Positions 8,070-17,191 of a stretch of DNA of 37,565 nucleotides are shown one piece after another. Where the stretch lies: the NCBI GenBank assembly GCA_028693705.1, contig JAQUUX010000027.1, positions 1 to 37,565 of the forward strand. The letters are read 5' to 3'. Numbering within the stretch: the first letter of the stretch is position 1; each line of letters opens with the position of its first letter. Source of the DNA: Lachnospiraceae bacterium (lineage in GTDB: Bacteria; Bacillota; Clostridia; Lachnospirales; Lachnospiraceae). Under the pieces are notes generated by a model. The model searched no databases. It saw only the letters and a list, made by a program, of their open reading frames with translations, and was not told where the DNA came from. The translations under genes and the position numbers were made by a program.

Positions 8070-9404
8070 ATGCGTGATATGACGGTTGGCTCACCACACA
8101 GCCATTTATGGAGATATGCCCTTCCTTTGTTATTGGGAAACTGGCTTCAATTAGCTTATAATGCAGTGGATTCTATTATAGCGGGAAGATTTGTTGGAAA
8201 GGAAGCTCTGGCAGCAGAAGGTATTGCCGGCCCGGTGATGAATTTGGTGATACTGGCGATTACCGGCCTTTGTATTGGCGCCGGGGTGTTGATGAGTGAG
8301 GCATTTGGCGCAAAAGATTTTAACAGGTTGAGGCAGACATTAGCAACCACATTGCTGTTTGGGGCGATCGTGTGCAGTATAGTGGCGGTTGTCTGTATGA
8401 TATTGACATCCTGGATTCTTCATTTTATGGCAGTTCCAGAGGAGATCTTTGATATTACGGTGGTGTATCTGCGAATCACGTTTCTGGGTGCTCCATTTAC
8501 TTTCTTTTATAATGCTTTGGCAGCAGGTTTAAAGAGTGTGGGAGATTCGAAGACGCCCTTAAAGTTTCTGGCTTTTTCTGCCGTATTAAATGCAGTGCTC
8601 GATCTGATCTTCCTGGGTCTGCTGGATTTTGGAATTGTATGCAGTGCAGTTACTACAGTGGTTGCAGAAGTAACATCTGCGGCTTTGGCATGCAGTTACA
8701 TGATTAGAAAAGTACCGGAACTTTGTCCGGAACGAAAACAGTGGAACATCAATCATGTATTACTGGGTAAGGTTTTACAGTATGGAGGACCTACTGCGCT
8801 GCAACAGGCAGTACAGCCAATTGGAAAGGTATTGATTCAAGGGCAGGTCAATGCATTGGGTGTTAACGTAATCGCCGCCTATAATGCAGTGACAAGAGTG
8901 GATGATTTTGCCTGTATCCCTGAACAGGGTATTTCTTCTTCCATATCTACTTATATTGCGCAAAACAGAGGTGCTGAGAAAAAGGAAAGAATCAGATCGG
9001 GTTTCCGCGCAGGTATACGCCTGGAAATATGCTATTGGATATTGATTGGTACAGTGGCAGTATTATTCCGTACGCCAATTGTCAGCATGTTTGTGACAGG
9101 AGAAGGAGCTAAAGAGGTTATTGCACTGGGAAGCAGGTATCTTGGGTATATGGCAATCTTTTATCTGTGGCCGGCCATGACCAATGGCGTGCAGGGATTT
9201 TTCCGTGGCATGGGAAAAATGTATACGACGATCCTGGGAACTACACTTCAGACAACATTACGAACAATTTGTACATTTATTTTAGCACCCAGGTTTGGAA
9301 TAGTGGGAATTGCATTTTCCTGCGTAATCGGGTGGAGCGCTATGCTGCTGTTTGAGGTGCCTTATTATGTGATTACTTGCAGGAAGCAGGAGCTTAAACT
9401 GTAG
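8070..9404 (+). CDS. MATE family efflux transporter
   Basis: A 444-residue integral membrane protein with about 12 hydrophobic segments in two homologous halves. The N-terminus LWRYALPLLLGNWLQLAYNAVD and the following AGRFVGKEALAAEGIAGP are typical of MATE/DinF-like sodium- or proton-driven multidrug exporters. The start ATG at 8070 has AAAGG about 14 bases upstream. The C-terminus, CRKQELKL then TAG, is supplied by the left arm of a 234-nt inverted repeat (9395-9628), so the final residues and stop codon may come from an inserted element. The gene is divergent from the TRIC channel gene, and the space between them must hold both promoters. Confidence 0.92.
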   Translation: MRDMTVGSPHSHLWRYALPLLLGNWLQLAYNAVDSIIAGRFVGKEALAAEGIAGPVMNLVILAITGLCIGAGVLMSEAFGAKDFNRLRQTLATTLLFGAIVCSIVAVVCMILTSWILHFMAVPEEIFDITVVYLRITFLGAPFTFFYNALAAGLKSVGDSKTPLKFLAFSAVLNAVLDLIFLGLLDFGIVCSAVTTVVAEVTSAALACSYMIRKVPELCPERKQWNINHVLLGKVLQYGGPTALQQAVQPIGKVLIQGQVNALGVNVIAAYNAVTRVDDFACIPEQGISSSISTYIAQNRGAEKKERIRSGFRAGIRLEICYWILIGTVAVLFRTPIVSMFVTGEGAKEVIALGSRYLGYMAIFYLWPAMTNGVQGFFRGMGKMYTTILGTTLQTTLRTICTFILAPRFGIVGIAFSCVIGWSAMLLFEVPYYVITCRKQELKL

Positions 9405-9628
9405 GTTAAAGGAATAAGGATTGATGTAAAGGGACGGTTCAGCCGTGTATCATATGCTCACAAGCCCGTTTTCACTACGGTAAACACGTAGCTGTACATA
9501 AGTTCGCACAAGACGCGAACTAAGTACAGACGTGTTTACAGTGCTTGTTCGCATACGATACACGGCTGAACCTCGTTTTACGGCAATGTTTAGTTCCTTT
9601 ATGCTACAGTAACCTAACCTACAGTTTA
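9395..9628. repeat. 234-nt inverted repeat (very long hairpin)
   Basis: The outer arms TAAACTGTAGGTTA (9395-9408) and TAACCTACAGTTTA (9615-9628) are exact complements. Further in, GGTTCAGCCGTGTATC pairs with GATACACGGCTGAACC over 16 bases, and nearer the centre GTAAACACGT pairs with ACGTGTTTAC, GTAC with GTAC and AGTTCGC with GCGAACT around an ACAAGAC-type loop. The arms are not perfect: there are bulges, and the right arm carries about 10 extra bases near its outer end. The element contains the TAG of the MATE gene and abuts a thioredoxin-like fragment. It looks like a MITE or a large palindromic repeat; I do not recognise the family. Confidence 0.9.
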
Positions 9629-9633
9629 CAAGA

Positions 9634-9753
9634 CTTTCAGCAGAAGAATATGTAGCAGATCTGGAAAAAGTAGTAAAATATGGTATTATGAGCACATTGG
9701 TATTGGTTATGAATGAAAGGGTAGTATCGCTGGGGGAATCGAAATATGGATAA
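9634..9753 (+). pseudogene. C-terminal remnant of a thioredoxin-like (redox-active disulfide) protein
   Basis: The 39 codons before the stop at 9751-9753 read LSAEEYVADLEKVVKYGIMS, then TLVLVMNERVVSLGE. This matches the second half of the small (about 77-residue) thioredoxin-like proteins found in arsenic-type operons, where the usual text is KYGIMSTPALVVN; the cis-proline of that motif is replaced here by Leu. The CxxC-bearing half is missing, and its place is taken by the long inverted repeat ending at 9628. The stop overlaps the arsC start by 8 bases, as in a coupled operon. It is the trace of a former thioredoxin-arsC pair. Confidence 0.7.
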
Positions 9754-10183
9754 TGTCTATACACCGCATAAACTTAAATTAACATGTGCAGGAAAGCCTA
9801 AGGTTGCATTTATATGTGTGCATAATTCCTGTAGAAGTCAGATTGCAGAAGCACTGGGTAAGAAACTTGCTTCGGACGTATTTGAAAGCTACTCAGCCGG
9901 AACAGAATTAAAAGATCATATCACCCCAGATGCTGTCAGGATGATGAAAAAACTTTACGGAATAGATATGGAAGAGACGCAGCACAGTAAGCTACTGCAA
10001 GATATCCCGAAACCGGATGTAGTTATTCTCATGGGCTGTAATGTGAGTTGTCCCATTGTTTCCAGTCAGTATATGGAGAACTGGGGGCTGGATGATCCAA
10101 CAGGACAAGAAGATGATGTATTCGAAAAAACAATACGGGTAATTGAGGAACATATAAGGGAACTTAAGATAAAACTATTATAG
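9746..10183 (+). CDS. arsC: Arsenate reductase ArsC, low-molecular-weight phosphatase type
   Basis: A 145-residue protein. The active-site loop CVHNSCRSQ (C-x5-R, about residues 28-34) is that of LMW-phosphatase-type arsenate reductases; GCNVSCPIV supplies two further cysteines in the place of the redox pair, and WGLDDPTG has the general-acid Asp of the DP motif. It would reduce arsenate to arsenite with thioredoxin. No arsenite pump (ArsB/Acr3/ArsP) and no ArsR are next to it, and the upstream thioredoxin gene is broken, so this is a leftover of an ars operon. A phosphatase role is also possible. The ATG lies behind GGGGGA and overlaps the thioredoxin stop. Confidence 0.88.
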   Translation: MDNVYTPHKLKLTCAGKPKVAFICVHNSCRSQIAEALGKKLASDVFESYSAGTELKDHITPDAVRMMKKLYGIDMEETQHSKLLQDIPKPDVVILMGCNVSCPIVSSQYMENWGLDDPTGQEDDVFEKTIRVIEEHIRELKIKLL

Positions 10184-10215
10184 ATAAAATAGAGTAGAAA
10201 ATTGTTTGAAATAAA

Positions 10216-10242
10216 TTAGCACTCAACTCTTGACAGTGCTAA
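10216..10242 (+). promoter_or_regulatory. CIRCE element (HrcA operator) with overlapping promoter
   Basis: TTAGCACTC, nine bases, then CAGTGCTAA: the CIRCE consensus with one mismatch in the right arm (C for G). TTGACA at 10230-10235 lies inside it, and TATGTT at 10253-10258 follows after 17 bases as a -10 box. HrcA bound here would cover the -35 region, so clpB and the genes behind it should be heat-induced. Confidence 0.92.
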
Positions 10243-10364
10243 CAACGAGTGATATGTTATATGTAAAGTAGAACAAAAGAAAACTACTGAAATTGGATAT
10301 CATATAGATTGTTAGCAAAAAAGCAGTTGATTTTAGTCAGTCATTGCAGTCAGGAGGAGAAATT

Positions 10365-12953
10365 ATGGACATTTCAAAATTTACCCAGAAATCCATGGAA
10401 GCTGTGAACCAGTGTGAAAAGCTGGCTTACGAATATGGAAATCAGGAAATCGAACAAGAACATTTATTGTACAGTCTGTTAAGTATTGAAGACAGTCTGA
10501 TCCTTAAGATGATCGAGAAAATGGAGATCAATAAGGAGCATTTTGTAGAACGGGCAAAAAATGCTTTGCAGAAACGTGTAAAGGTGCAGGGCGGTCAGGT
10601 CTATATTGGTAAGGATCTGAATAAGGTGCTGATTACGGCAGATGATGAGGCGAAGCAGATGGGAGACGAATATGTTTCCGTGGAGCATATTTTCCTCAGC
10701 ATGATTAAGTACCCTAATAAGGAAATCAAAGAGATTTTCAGAGAGTATGGTATTACCAGAGATTGTTTCCTGATGGCTCTTCAGTCAGTTCGTGGCAATC
10801 AAAGAGTTACTTCGGATAATCCGGAGGCAACCTATGATACCCTTGCTAAATATGGTGAAGATCTGGTGGAAAAGGCTAAAAACCAGAAACTGGATCCTGT
10901 TATTGGCAGAGATAATGAGATCAGAAACGTGATTCGAATTTTGTCCAGAAAGACTAAGAATAATCCGGTACTGATCGGGGAACCCGGTGTTGGTAAAACG
11001 GCTGTTGTAGAAGGTCTGGCGCAGCGTATCGTAAGAGGCGATGTACCGGAAGGCTTAAGAGATAAGAAGATTTTTGCTCTGGATATGGGTGCATTGGTGG
11101 CAGGTGCAAAATATCGTGGAGAATTTGAGGAACGTTTAAAAGCAGTTCTGGATGATGTGAAAAACAGTGAAGGTCAGATTATTCTTTTCATTGATGAACT
11201 TCATACAATCGTAGGTGCAGGTAAAACAGATGGTGCGCTGGATGCCGGCAATATGTTAAAGCCGATGTTGGCAAGGGGAGAACTTCACTGCATTGGTGCT
11301 ACTACCTTAAATGAATACAGGCAGTACATTGAAAAGGATTCGGCATTGGAACGTCGTTTCCAGCCGGTATTGGTGGATGAACCTACAGTGGAAGATACCA
11401 TTTCCATATTAAGAGGTTTAAAAGACCGTTATGAAGTGTACCATGGTGTGAAGATCATGGATAACGCTTTGGTCAGTGCGGCAGTTTTATCAAATCGTTA
11501 CATTTCAGACAGATTCCTGCCGGATAAGGCGATTGATCTGGTGGATGAGGCCTGTGCTCTGATTAAAACAGAATTGGATTCCATGCCAACAGAACTGGAT
11601 GAATTGCAGCGTAAGGTTATGCAGATGGAAATCGAAGAAACTGCATTGAAGAAGGAAACTGACCATCTGAGTCAAGAAAGATTGACTACGTTACAGAAGG
11701 AACTGGCAGAGTTAAAAGCTGATTTCCAGAATAGAAAGGCACAGTGGGATAATGAAAAGCATTCTGTTGATAAGCTTTCCAAGTTACGTGAGGAAATCGA
11801 TGCCGTAAACAGTGAGATTCAGATCGCACAGCAGGAAGCTAATTATGAAAAAGCAGCAGAATTAAGCTATAGTAAGCTGCCTGCTTTAAAACAGCAACTG
11901 GAAATTGAAGAAGAGAAGATGAAGGATGCAGATCTGTCACTGGTACATGAAAATGTTTCAGAGGAAGAAATTGCCCGGATTATCTCCAGGTGGACGGGTA
12001 TTCCGGTAGCCAAACTGACTGAGGGTGAAAGAAATAAAACATTGCATCTGGATACAGAATTGCACAAACGTGTCATTGGACAGGATGAGGGTGTTACAAA
12101 AGTAACGGAAGCCATCATTCGTTCCAAAGCAGGTATCAAGGATCCAACCAAACCAATTGGTTCCTTCCTGTTCTTAGGACCAACCGGAGTTGGCAAGACA
12201 GAACTGGCAAAATCTCTGGCAGCAGAATTATTCGATGATGAGAACAACATGGTTCGTATCGATATGAGTGAGTATATGGAGAAGTATTCGGTATCCAGAC
12301 TAATCGGAGCGCCTCCAGGATATGTCGGTTATGAAGAAGGCGGGCAATTGACCGAAGCAGTCAGAAGAAAACCTTACTCCGTTGTTTTATTTGATGAAAT
12401 CGAAAAGGCTCATCCGGATGTATTCAATGTGCTGTTGCAGGTATTAGATGATGGACGTATCACAGACTCTCAGGGCAGAACAGTAGACTTTAAGAATGCT
12501 ATTCTGATTATGACCTCTAATATTGGAGCCGGTTATCTGCTGGAAGGCATTGACCAGAACGGTCAGATTAGTATGGAAGCTGAAAAAAATGTCATGGAAG
12601 ATCTGCGAGCTCATTTCAGACCGGAATTTTTAAATCGTCTTGATGAAACCATTATGTTTAAACCTTTGACGAAAGACAATATTGGCGGTATTATTCAATT
12701 AATCATCAAAGATCTGAACAGGAGATTGCAGGATAAGGAATTGACTATTGCATTATCTGATGAGGCCAAGTCCTTTATCATAGATCAGGCATATGATCCT
12801 GTATATGGTGCCAGACCTTTGAAACGATATATTCAGAAATATGTGGAGACCTTGTCAGCTAAAATGATTCTGGCAGATCAGTTATCAGAGGGAGATACTA
12901 TCTGGATTGATGTGTCCGAAGGACAATTGACAGCTTCACGTAAAGGAGAATGA
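10365..12953 (+). CDS. clpB: ATP-dependent chaperone ClpB (disaggregase)
   Basis: The ATG at 10365 follows AGGAGGAGA and gives 862 residues, the normal ClpB length. The order is: N-domain (1-145, beginning [16 protein letters not shown]), first AAA+ module with Walker A GEPGVGKT near residue 205 and Walker [10 protein letters not shown], a long coiled-coil middle domain at about 405-525 (rich in E, K, L, as in ClpB and unlike ClpC), and second AAA+ module with GPTGVGKT near 605 and the ClpB-typical [11 protein letters not shown]. It works with DnaK to dissolve protein aggregates in the cytoplasm. A CIRCE element lies about 120 bases upstream. The next gene starts one base after the stop. Confidence 0.98.
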   Translation: MDISKFTQKSMEAVNQCEKLAYEYGNQEIEQEHLLYSLLSIEDSLILKMIEKMEINKEHFVERAKNALQKRVKVQGGQVYIGKDLNKVLITADDEAKQMGDEYVSVEHIFLSMIKYPNKEIKEIFREYGITRDCFLMALQSVRGNQRVTSDNPEATYDTLAKYGEDLVEKAKNQKLDPVIGRDNEIRNVIRILSRKTKNNPVLIGEPGVGKTAVVEGLAQRIVRGDVPEGLRDKKIFALDMGALVAGAKYRGEFEERLKAVLDDVKNSEGQIILFIDELHTIVGAGKTDGALDAGNMLKPMLARGELHCIGATTLNEYRQYIEKDSALERRFQPVLVDEPTVEDTISILRGLKDRYEVYHGVKIMDNALVSAAVLSNRYISDRFLPDKAIDLVDEACALIKTELDSMPTELDELQRKVMQMEIEETALKKETDHLSQERLTTLQKELAELKADFQNRKAQWDNEKHSVDKLSKLREEIDAVNSEIQIAQQEANYEKAAELSYSKLPALKQQLEIEEEKMKDADLSLVHENVSEEEIARIISRWTGIPVAKLTEGERNKTLHLDTELHKRVIGQDEGVTKVTEAIIRSKAGIKDPTKPIGSFLFLGPTGVGKTELAKSLAAELFDDENNMVRIDMSEYMEKYSVSRLIGAPPGYVGYEEGGQLTEAVRRKPYSVVLFDEIEKAHPDVFNVLLQVLDDGRITDSQGRTVDFKNAILIMTSNIGAGYLLEGIDQNGQISMEAEKNVMEDLRAHFRPEFLNRLDETIMFKPLTKDNIGGIIQLIIKDLNRRLQDKELTIALSDEAKSFIIDQAYDPVYGARPLKRYIQKYVETLSAKMILADQLSEGDTIWIDVSEGQLTASRKGE

Positions 12954-12954
12954 T

Positions 12955-13128
12955 ATGTTACCTAATGATCCGGTAATGCGGCTTAGCTTTGTAAATATGA
13001 AACTGAGAGATTTTTATAGCTCTCTTGAGGCGTTATGTGAGGATCTGGACTGTGAGCAGTCGGAGCTGTGCAGTTCTCTGGAAGCAATAGATTATCACTA
13101 TGACAGGGAGAAAAACCAGTTTGTCTAA
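12955..13128 (+). CDS. DUF4250 small protein
   Basis: A 57-residue ORF starting MLPNDPVMRLSFVNMKLRDF and ending in YHYDREKNQFV. It matches the small clostridial family DUF4250, whose members begin with an N-D-P segment followed by L-S-x-V-N-x-K-L-R-D and contain a short acidic helix. The ATG lies one base after the clpB stop, and the AAGGAGA inside the clpB end serves as ribosome site, so the two are translationally coupled. The end overlaps the next gene by 29 bases in another frame. Function unknown; its position suggests a heat-shock-linked role, which is inference. Confidence 0.8.
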   Translation: MLPNDPVMRLSFVNMKLRDFYSSLEALCEDLDCEQSELCSSLEAIDYHYDREKNQFV

Positions 13129-14572
13129 ACAGTATACAATGAAAAAAAATGGAACATTGCTGGAAAATCTACGAAGTCAGGGGGATTATATCCAGGCAGA
13201 TTGCAATGGCAGAGGCAGTTGTGGCAAATGCAGGGTGCGTTTTGTGAAAAACGCACCCTTACCTGCATTATTGGAAAGAAAGCTTTTTTCTCCGGAAGAA
13301 CTGAGAGCGGGATGGCGTTTGTCCTGCCTGATAAAAGTAGCGGCAAAAGAGAAGCTGGAGTTGGAATTGCCGGCGATCAAGGTGGAGCCGGATGCAGTGA
13401 TGTCTCTTCAATATTTTCAAAAAAAGGATACTATATCCGAAAAAAAAGTACTTGCAATTGATCTTGGAACCACAACGATAGCTATGGAATTGTTTGAAGC
13501 CGATGGTGCTTTATTGGATACCTGGAGCCACGTGAATCCACAGCGAAGTTATGGCGCTGATGTATTAAGCCGCATCAGTGCAGCAATGGAGGGAAATGCA
13601 GTACAGCTGCAAACGCTGGTAACGGATTGTCTGCTAACAGGAATCCATGCCATACATGGAGAAGATGCGGAGATTATAGTGACGGGAAATACCACAATGC
13701 TACATCTGTTAGCCGGATTACCGGTAGAAGGACTGGGAAAGAGCCCTTTTGAACCATATTCGCTGGAATGCATGGATTATCATCTACTGGAAGACATCAA
13801 GGTAACTTGTCTGCCGGGAATTTCTGCTTTTGTAGGAGCTGATATTCTGGCAGGACTTTATGCGGTAGATTTTGGACGGAATCCAAAGAAATATGATCTT
13901 TTCCTGGATCTGGGAACCAATGGTGAAATGGCTCTGGGAAATAGAGAGCACTTTTATTGTACAGCAACGGCAGCAGGTCCGGCTTTTGAAGGCGGAGTAA
14001 CAGCCGGTATATTTGGAGCAGACATTCTGGCATTGCTGGCTGAATTGCATCAGAATGGGAAAATAGATGCAACAGGATTACTGGCAGATCCGTGGTTTGA
14101 TACCGGTGTGCAGCTGGAGGTCAGAGAACAGCGATTTACATTGAAGCAAGAGCATATCAGACAGTTACAAATGGCCAAGGCGGCTATCGCAGCGGGGATT
14201 CATGTGCTGTTACAGAAAATGAAAATAATAGATTTAGAGAGCATAGAGCATGTGTATCTGGCCGGTGGTTTTGGCTATTATCTGAACACTGCGGCAGCAG
14301 TGCAAATCGGATTGTTACCGGCAGAACTTTTGGAAAAGTGTCGGGCAGCAGGGAATACTGCACTGACCGGAGCAGCCCGATATGGCTTTGAATATGCCAT
14401 GGACTCTGAAGAAAAAACAAACATGGATGCTGTTGGAAACATGGATACGAAAATCGACATGGAGAAACTTCGTCAGGCAGCAGAGCCTATTAATCTGGCA
14501 GAAGAGGAGAGCTTTCAGAAACGGTACCTTGAACTGCTAAATTTGGAACCTTATACGGAAAATTGCATATAA
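13100..14572 (+). CDS. Ferredoxin-ASKHA protein (RACo-like, DUF4445)
   Basis: A 490-residue protein with an N-terminal 2Fe-2S ferredoxin domain (cysteines 35, 41, 44 and 76 in the pattern CNGRGSCGKC ... WRLSC) and a long actin/hsp70-like ATPase part with the phosphate motifs AIDLGTTTIAMEL, FLDLGTNGEMAL and VYLAGGFGYYL. This is the architecture of reductive activators of corrinoid proteins, which use ATP to drive electron transfer to a cobalamin cofactor. No corrinoid protein or methyltransferase lies nearby, so the partner is unknown. ATG 13100 is kept because the first strand (SLSKQYTMKKNG) belongs to the ferredoxin fold; ATG 13139 is the alternative. The C-terminus carries an extra Met/Asp-rich stretch. 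Confidence 0.85.
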   Translation: MTGRKTSLSKQYTMKKNGTLLENLRSQGDYIQADCNGRGSCGKCRVRFVKNAPLPALLERKLFSPEELRAGWRLSCLIKVAAKEKLELELPAIKVEPDAVMSLQYFQKKDTISEKKVLAIDLGTTTIAMELFEADGALLDTWSHVNPQRSYGADVLSRISAAMEGNAVQLQTLVTDCLLTGIHAIHGEDAEIIVTGNTTMLHLLAGLPVEGLGKSPFEPYSLECMDYHLLEDIKVTCLPGISAFVGADILAGLYAVDFGRNPKKYDLFLDLGTNGEMALGNREHFYCTATAAGPAFEGGVTAGIFGADILALLAELHQNGKIDATGLLADPWFDTGVQLEVREQRFTLKQEHIRQLQMAKAAIAAGIHVLLQKMKIIDLESIEHVYLAGGFGYYLNTAAAVQIGLLPAELLEKCRAAGNTALTGAARYGFEYAMDSEEKTNMDAVGNMDTKIDMEKLRQAAEPINLAEEESFQKRYLELLNLEPYTENCI

Positions 14573-14605
14573 TATGCTGTAATCTATTGGAAAGCAGGAT
14601 GATGC

Positions 14606-15274
14606 ATGGGAAAAAGAGCAGAAAAGGGTATTATATTTCTGGAGCTTTTACTACTCATTGTCCTGCTTTTCTGGCAGGATTCGGTGCAGGTGTTTTGCAA
14701 GAATCTGATATGGCCGGAGAAAAAGAAAATTGCGCTTACCTTTGATGATGGTCCAACACCGGGGATCACGGATCGTCTACTGGATGGATTGAAAGAAAGG
14801 AATATAAAGGCAAGTTTTTTTGTATTGGGTAAAGGTGCAGAAGAATATCCGGAACTGATAAAAAGAGAGTATGAAGAAGGACATCTGATTGGAAATCATA
14901 CCTATCATCACGTACAGCTGACAGCAGCTAATCATGAATGCTTTCAAGAGGAGATCCTTATGACCAATGAAGTATTAGAAAAGATCACCGGGGAGGAAAC
15001 CATGTTTATCCGTCCGCCTTTTGGTTCCTGGCACAAAAAGTATGAAAAAGAACTGGCAATGATCCCGGTTTTCTGGACGATTGATCCCCTGGATTGGAAT
15101 TGCTCTGATATAGATTGTATTGTGAAGAATGTAGTGACGAAAACAGAGGAAAATGATATTATTTTAATGCATGACGGATATGAAACATCAGTCACAGCGG
15201 CGTTAAGAATCATTGATGAATTGCAAAAGCAGGACTATGAATTTGTGACAGTGGATGAATTGCTGCTGGAATAG
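14606..15274 (+). CDS. Polysaccharide deacetylase (NodB domain), membrane-anchored
   Basis: A 222-residue protein with one N-terminal membrane segment (about residues 9-24: IIFLELLLLIVLLFW) and then a NodB domain. All five family motifs are present: TFDDGP (44-49, with the metal and catalytic Asp residues), HTYHH (metal His pair), RPPFG, DPLDW and LMHD. It should remove acetyl groups from peptidoglycan or another N-acetylated glycan outside the membrane. It lies 34 bases after the ASKHA gene and 14 bases before rarA in the clpB-led run. No lysozyme-resistance regulator is visible. Confidence 0.92.
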   Translation: MGKRAEKGIIFLELLLLIVLLFWQDSVQVFCKNLIWPEKKKIALTFDDGPTPGITDRLLDGLKERNIKASFFVLGKGAEEYPELIKREYEEGHLIGNHTYHHVQLTAANHECFQEEILMTNEVLEKITGEETMFIRPPFGSWHKKYEKELAMIPVFWTIDPLDWNCSDIDCIVKNVVTKTEENDIILMHDGYETSVTAALRIIDELQKQDYEFVTVDELLLE

Positions 15275-15287
15275 GAGAACGATCATA

Positions 15288-16613
15288 ATGGATTTGTTTG
15301 AATATATGAGAAATACCAACAAGGAGAAGGAATCGCCTCTGGCAGCAAGGCTTCGTCCAGTCACATTGGAAGAAGTGGTGGGACAGCAGCATATTATCGG
15401 TAAGGACAAGTTGCTGTATCGTGCAATTAAAGCGGACAAGCTTAGTTCCATTATATTTTATGGACCACCCGGTACCGGGAAAACCACGCTCGCAAAGGTA
15501 ATTGCAAATACTACCAGTGCAGAATTTACTCAGATTAATGCCACTGTGGCAGGCAAAAAAGATATGGAAGAAGTGGTGGAGAAGGCAAAGCAGACAATGG
15601 GCATGTATGGTAAAAAAACCATTCTGTTCATTGACGAAATTCATCGCTTTAATAAAAGCCAGCAGGATTATCTGCTTCCTTTTGTAGAGGATGGTACAGT
15701 AATTTTGATAGGCGCGACTACGGAGAATCCCTATTTTGAAGTAAATGGAGCTTTGATTTCACGTTCCATTATTTTTGAATTACAGCCTTTATCCAGAGAT
15801 GATATTAAGACATTGATTCACCGGGCAGTATCTGATACCGATAAGGGAATGGGAGCTTATGAAGCAATAATTGACGAAGATGCAGTCGAATTTCTGGCAG
15901 ATTTATCCGGTGGTGATGCAAGGCATGCACTAAATGCTATTGAACTGGGCATCATGACCACAGAGCGAAGTGAAGATGGAAAAATACATATCACATTGCA
16001 GGTAGCAGAGGAATGTATTCAGAAAAGAGTCATGCGATATGACAAGACCGGAGATAATCATTATGATACTATTTCTGCGTTCATCAAAAGTATGAGAGGA
16101 TCAGATCCGGATGCTGCAATTTATTATTTATCCAGAATGCTGTATGCGGGAGAATCTGTTACTTTTATCGCAAGACGTATTATGATCTGTGCCGCGGAGG
16201 ATGTGGGAATGGCAGATCCTAATGCATTGACTGTCGCAGTCAGTGCTTCGCAGGCAGTGGAACGAATTGGTATGCCGGAAGCAAAACTCATTCTGGCAGA
16301 GGCTGTTACTTATGTGGCAACGGCACCGAAGAGTAATGCCTCTTATATGGCAGTAAATGCCGCAGATCAGAAAGTTACAGAGACCGGTAATTTGCCTATT
16401 CCTACTCATTTACAGGATGCACACTACAAGGGTGCGGCAAAGCTTGGACATGGAACCGGATATCTGTATGCCCATAGTTATCCTAATCATTATGTAAACC
16501 AACAGTATTTGCCGGATCAGCTGGTCAATGAGAAATTCTACGAACCGACGGATAATGGATATGAAGTCCAGGTACAAAAGCATATGGAACATATAAAAAA
16601 GGAAGCTGAGTAA
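15288..16613 (+). CDS. rarA: Replication-associated recombination protein A (RarA/MgsA)
   Basis: The ATG at 15288 behind ATAGGAGAACG gives 441 residues, starting MDLFEYMRNTNKEKESPLAA. It is an AAA+ clamp-loader-like ATPase with Walker A GPPGTGKTT near residues 58-66, Walker B ILFIDEIHRFNK, sensor GATTENPYFEVN and the C-terminal MgsA tetramerisation region (NLPIPTHLQDAHYKGAAKLG). It acts at stalled replication forks and in gap repair. It is the last gene of the clpB-led run; its stop codon is inside a perfect terminator hairpin. Confidence 0.97.
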   Translation: MDLFEYMRNTNKEKESPLAARLRPVTLEEVVGQQHIIGKDKLLYRAIKADKLSSIIFYGPPGTGKTTLAKVIANTTSAEFTQINATVAGKKDMEEVVEKAKQTMGMYGKKTILFIDEIHRFNKSQQDYLLPFVEDGTVILIGATTENPYFEVNGALISRSIIFELQPLSRDDIKTLIHRAVSDTDKGMGAYEAIIDEDAVEFLADLSGGDARHALNAIELGIMTTERSEDGKIHITLQVAEECIQKRVMRYDKTGDNHYDTISAFIKSMRGSDPDAAIYYLSRMLYAGESVTFIARRIMICAAEDVGMADPNALTVAVSASQAVERIGMPEAKLILAEAVTYVATAPKSNASYMAVNAADQKVTETGNLPIPTHLQDAHYKGAAKLGHGTGYLYAHSYPNHYVNQQYLPDQLVNEKFYEPTDNGYEVQVQKHMEHIKKEAE

Positions 16614-16632
16614 GCTTCCTTTTGGTTTTTTG
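16598..16632. terminator. Bidirectional terminator between rarA and DUF4364
   Basis: AAAGGAAGCT (16598-16607) and AGCTTCCTTT (16613-16622) are perfect 10-base complements around GAGTA, with GGTTTTTT on the right and a run of A on the left (T on the minus strand). It serves both convergent genes and contains the rarA TAA. Confidence 0.92.
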
Positions 16633-16675
16633 TATGAGTGATATAATCTAACCGCAATACAGCAAAAGAATCCGG

Positions 16676-17191
16676 TTAAAATAATTGACTGATTAAGTAC
16701 TGGTAAATATCCTGGTTCTTTTTTTGCCAGTTATCACAGATTGTAGCAGCAGTCTCTTCAATTGGAACGGAAAGCGTAAGATCTACCAAAGTAACATCTT
16801 TATCTTTGGCAATTAGCTTTGCTTCGTATTCTCCGCTTGTGGATTTGTAATAATCTGCCAGAATAGAAACTTCATTTCGAAGTTTTAATTTGTTTTCTGT
16901 TAGAAACGTCTTGATGTCCTGTTTAATGGCATCAGATATCCTGTTTTCAAAATAATGAAGAGCATCCTGTCCATCCTTGGTAAGGGAGATATGGGTACGA
17001 TTTCGCATAGTCTGTGCATGAATCATGCCGGCATCGATTAATTCGGAAATAGCCTGCTGTAGAGTGATAAAGTTGGTATAGCCACGATCCAGGATAAAGT
17101 CACAGATCTGGGTTTTGGTTAGTGGAAAGTCTACCCGGTCCAGCATATAGAGAACGATAAGTTTATAAAGTGTTAACGATGATTCTGGCAT
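16676..17191 (-). CDS. DUF4364 family winged-helix protein
   Basis: A 171-residue protein of clostridial family DUF4364. Residues 1-75 look like a winged helix (LYKLIVLYMLDRVDFPLTKT, then QICDFILDRGYTNFITLQQAI, and the wing IHAQTMRNRTHISLTKDG), followed by a helical hinge and a mixed C-terminal domain. A transcription-regulator or DNA-binding role is inferred from the fold, not known. It is the last gene of a minus-strand run, and its start overlaps the end of the radical SAM gene by 19 bases, so it is translationally coupled. Confidence 0.88.
   Translation of the reverse strand: MPESSLTLYKLIVLYMLDRVDFPLTKTQICDFILDRGYTNFITLQQAISELIDAGMIHAQTMRNRTHISLTKDGQDALHYFENRISDAIKQDIKTFLTENKLKLRNEVSILADYYKSTSGEYEAKLIAKDKDVTLVDLTLSVPIEETAATICDNWQKKNQDIYQYLISQLF

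Noticed and set aside
11867-12250. Minus-strand open frame opposite clpB
   Set aside because: It is a shadow of the clpB coding region with no start signal.
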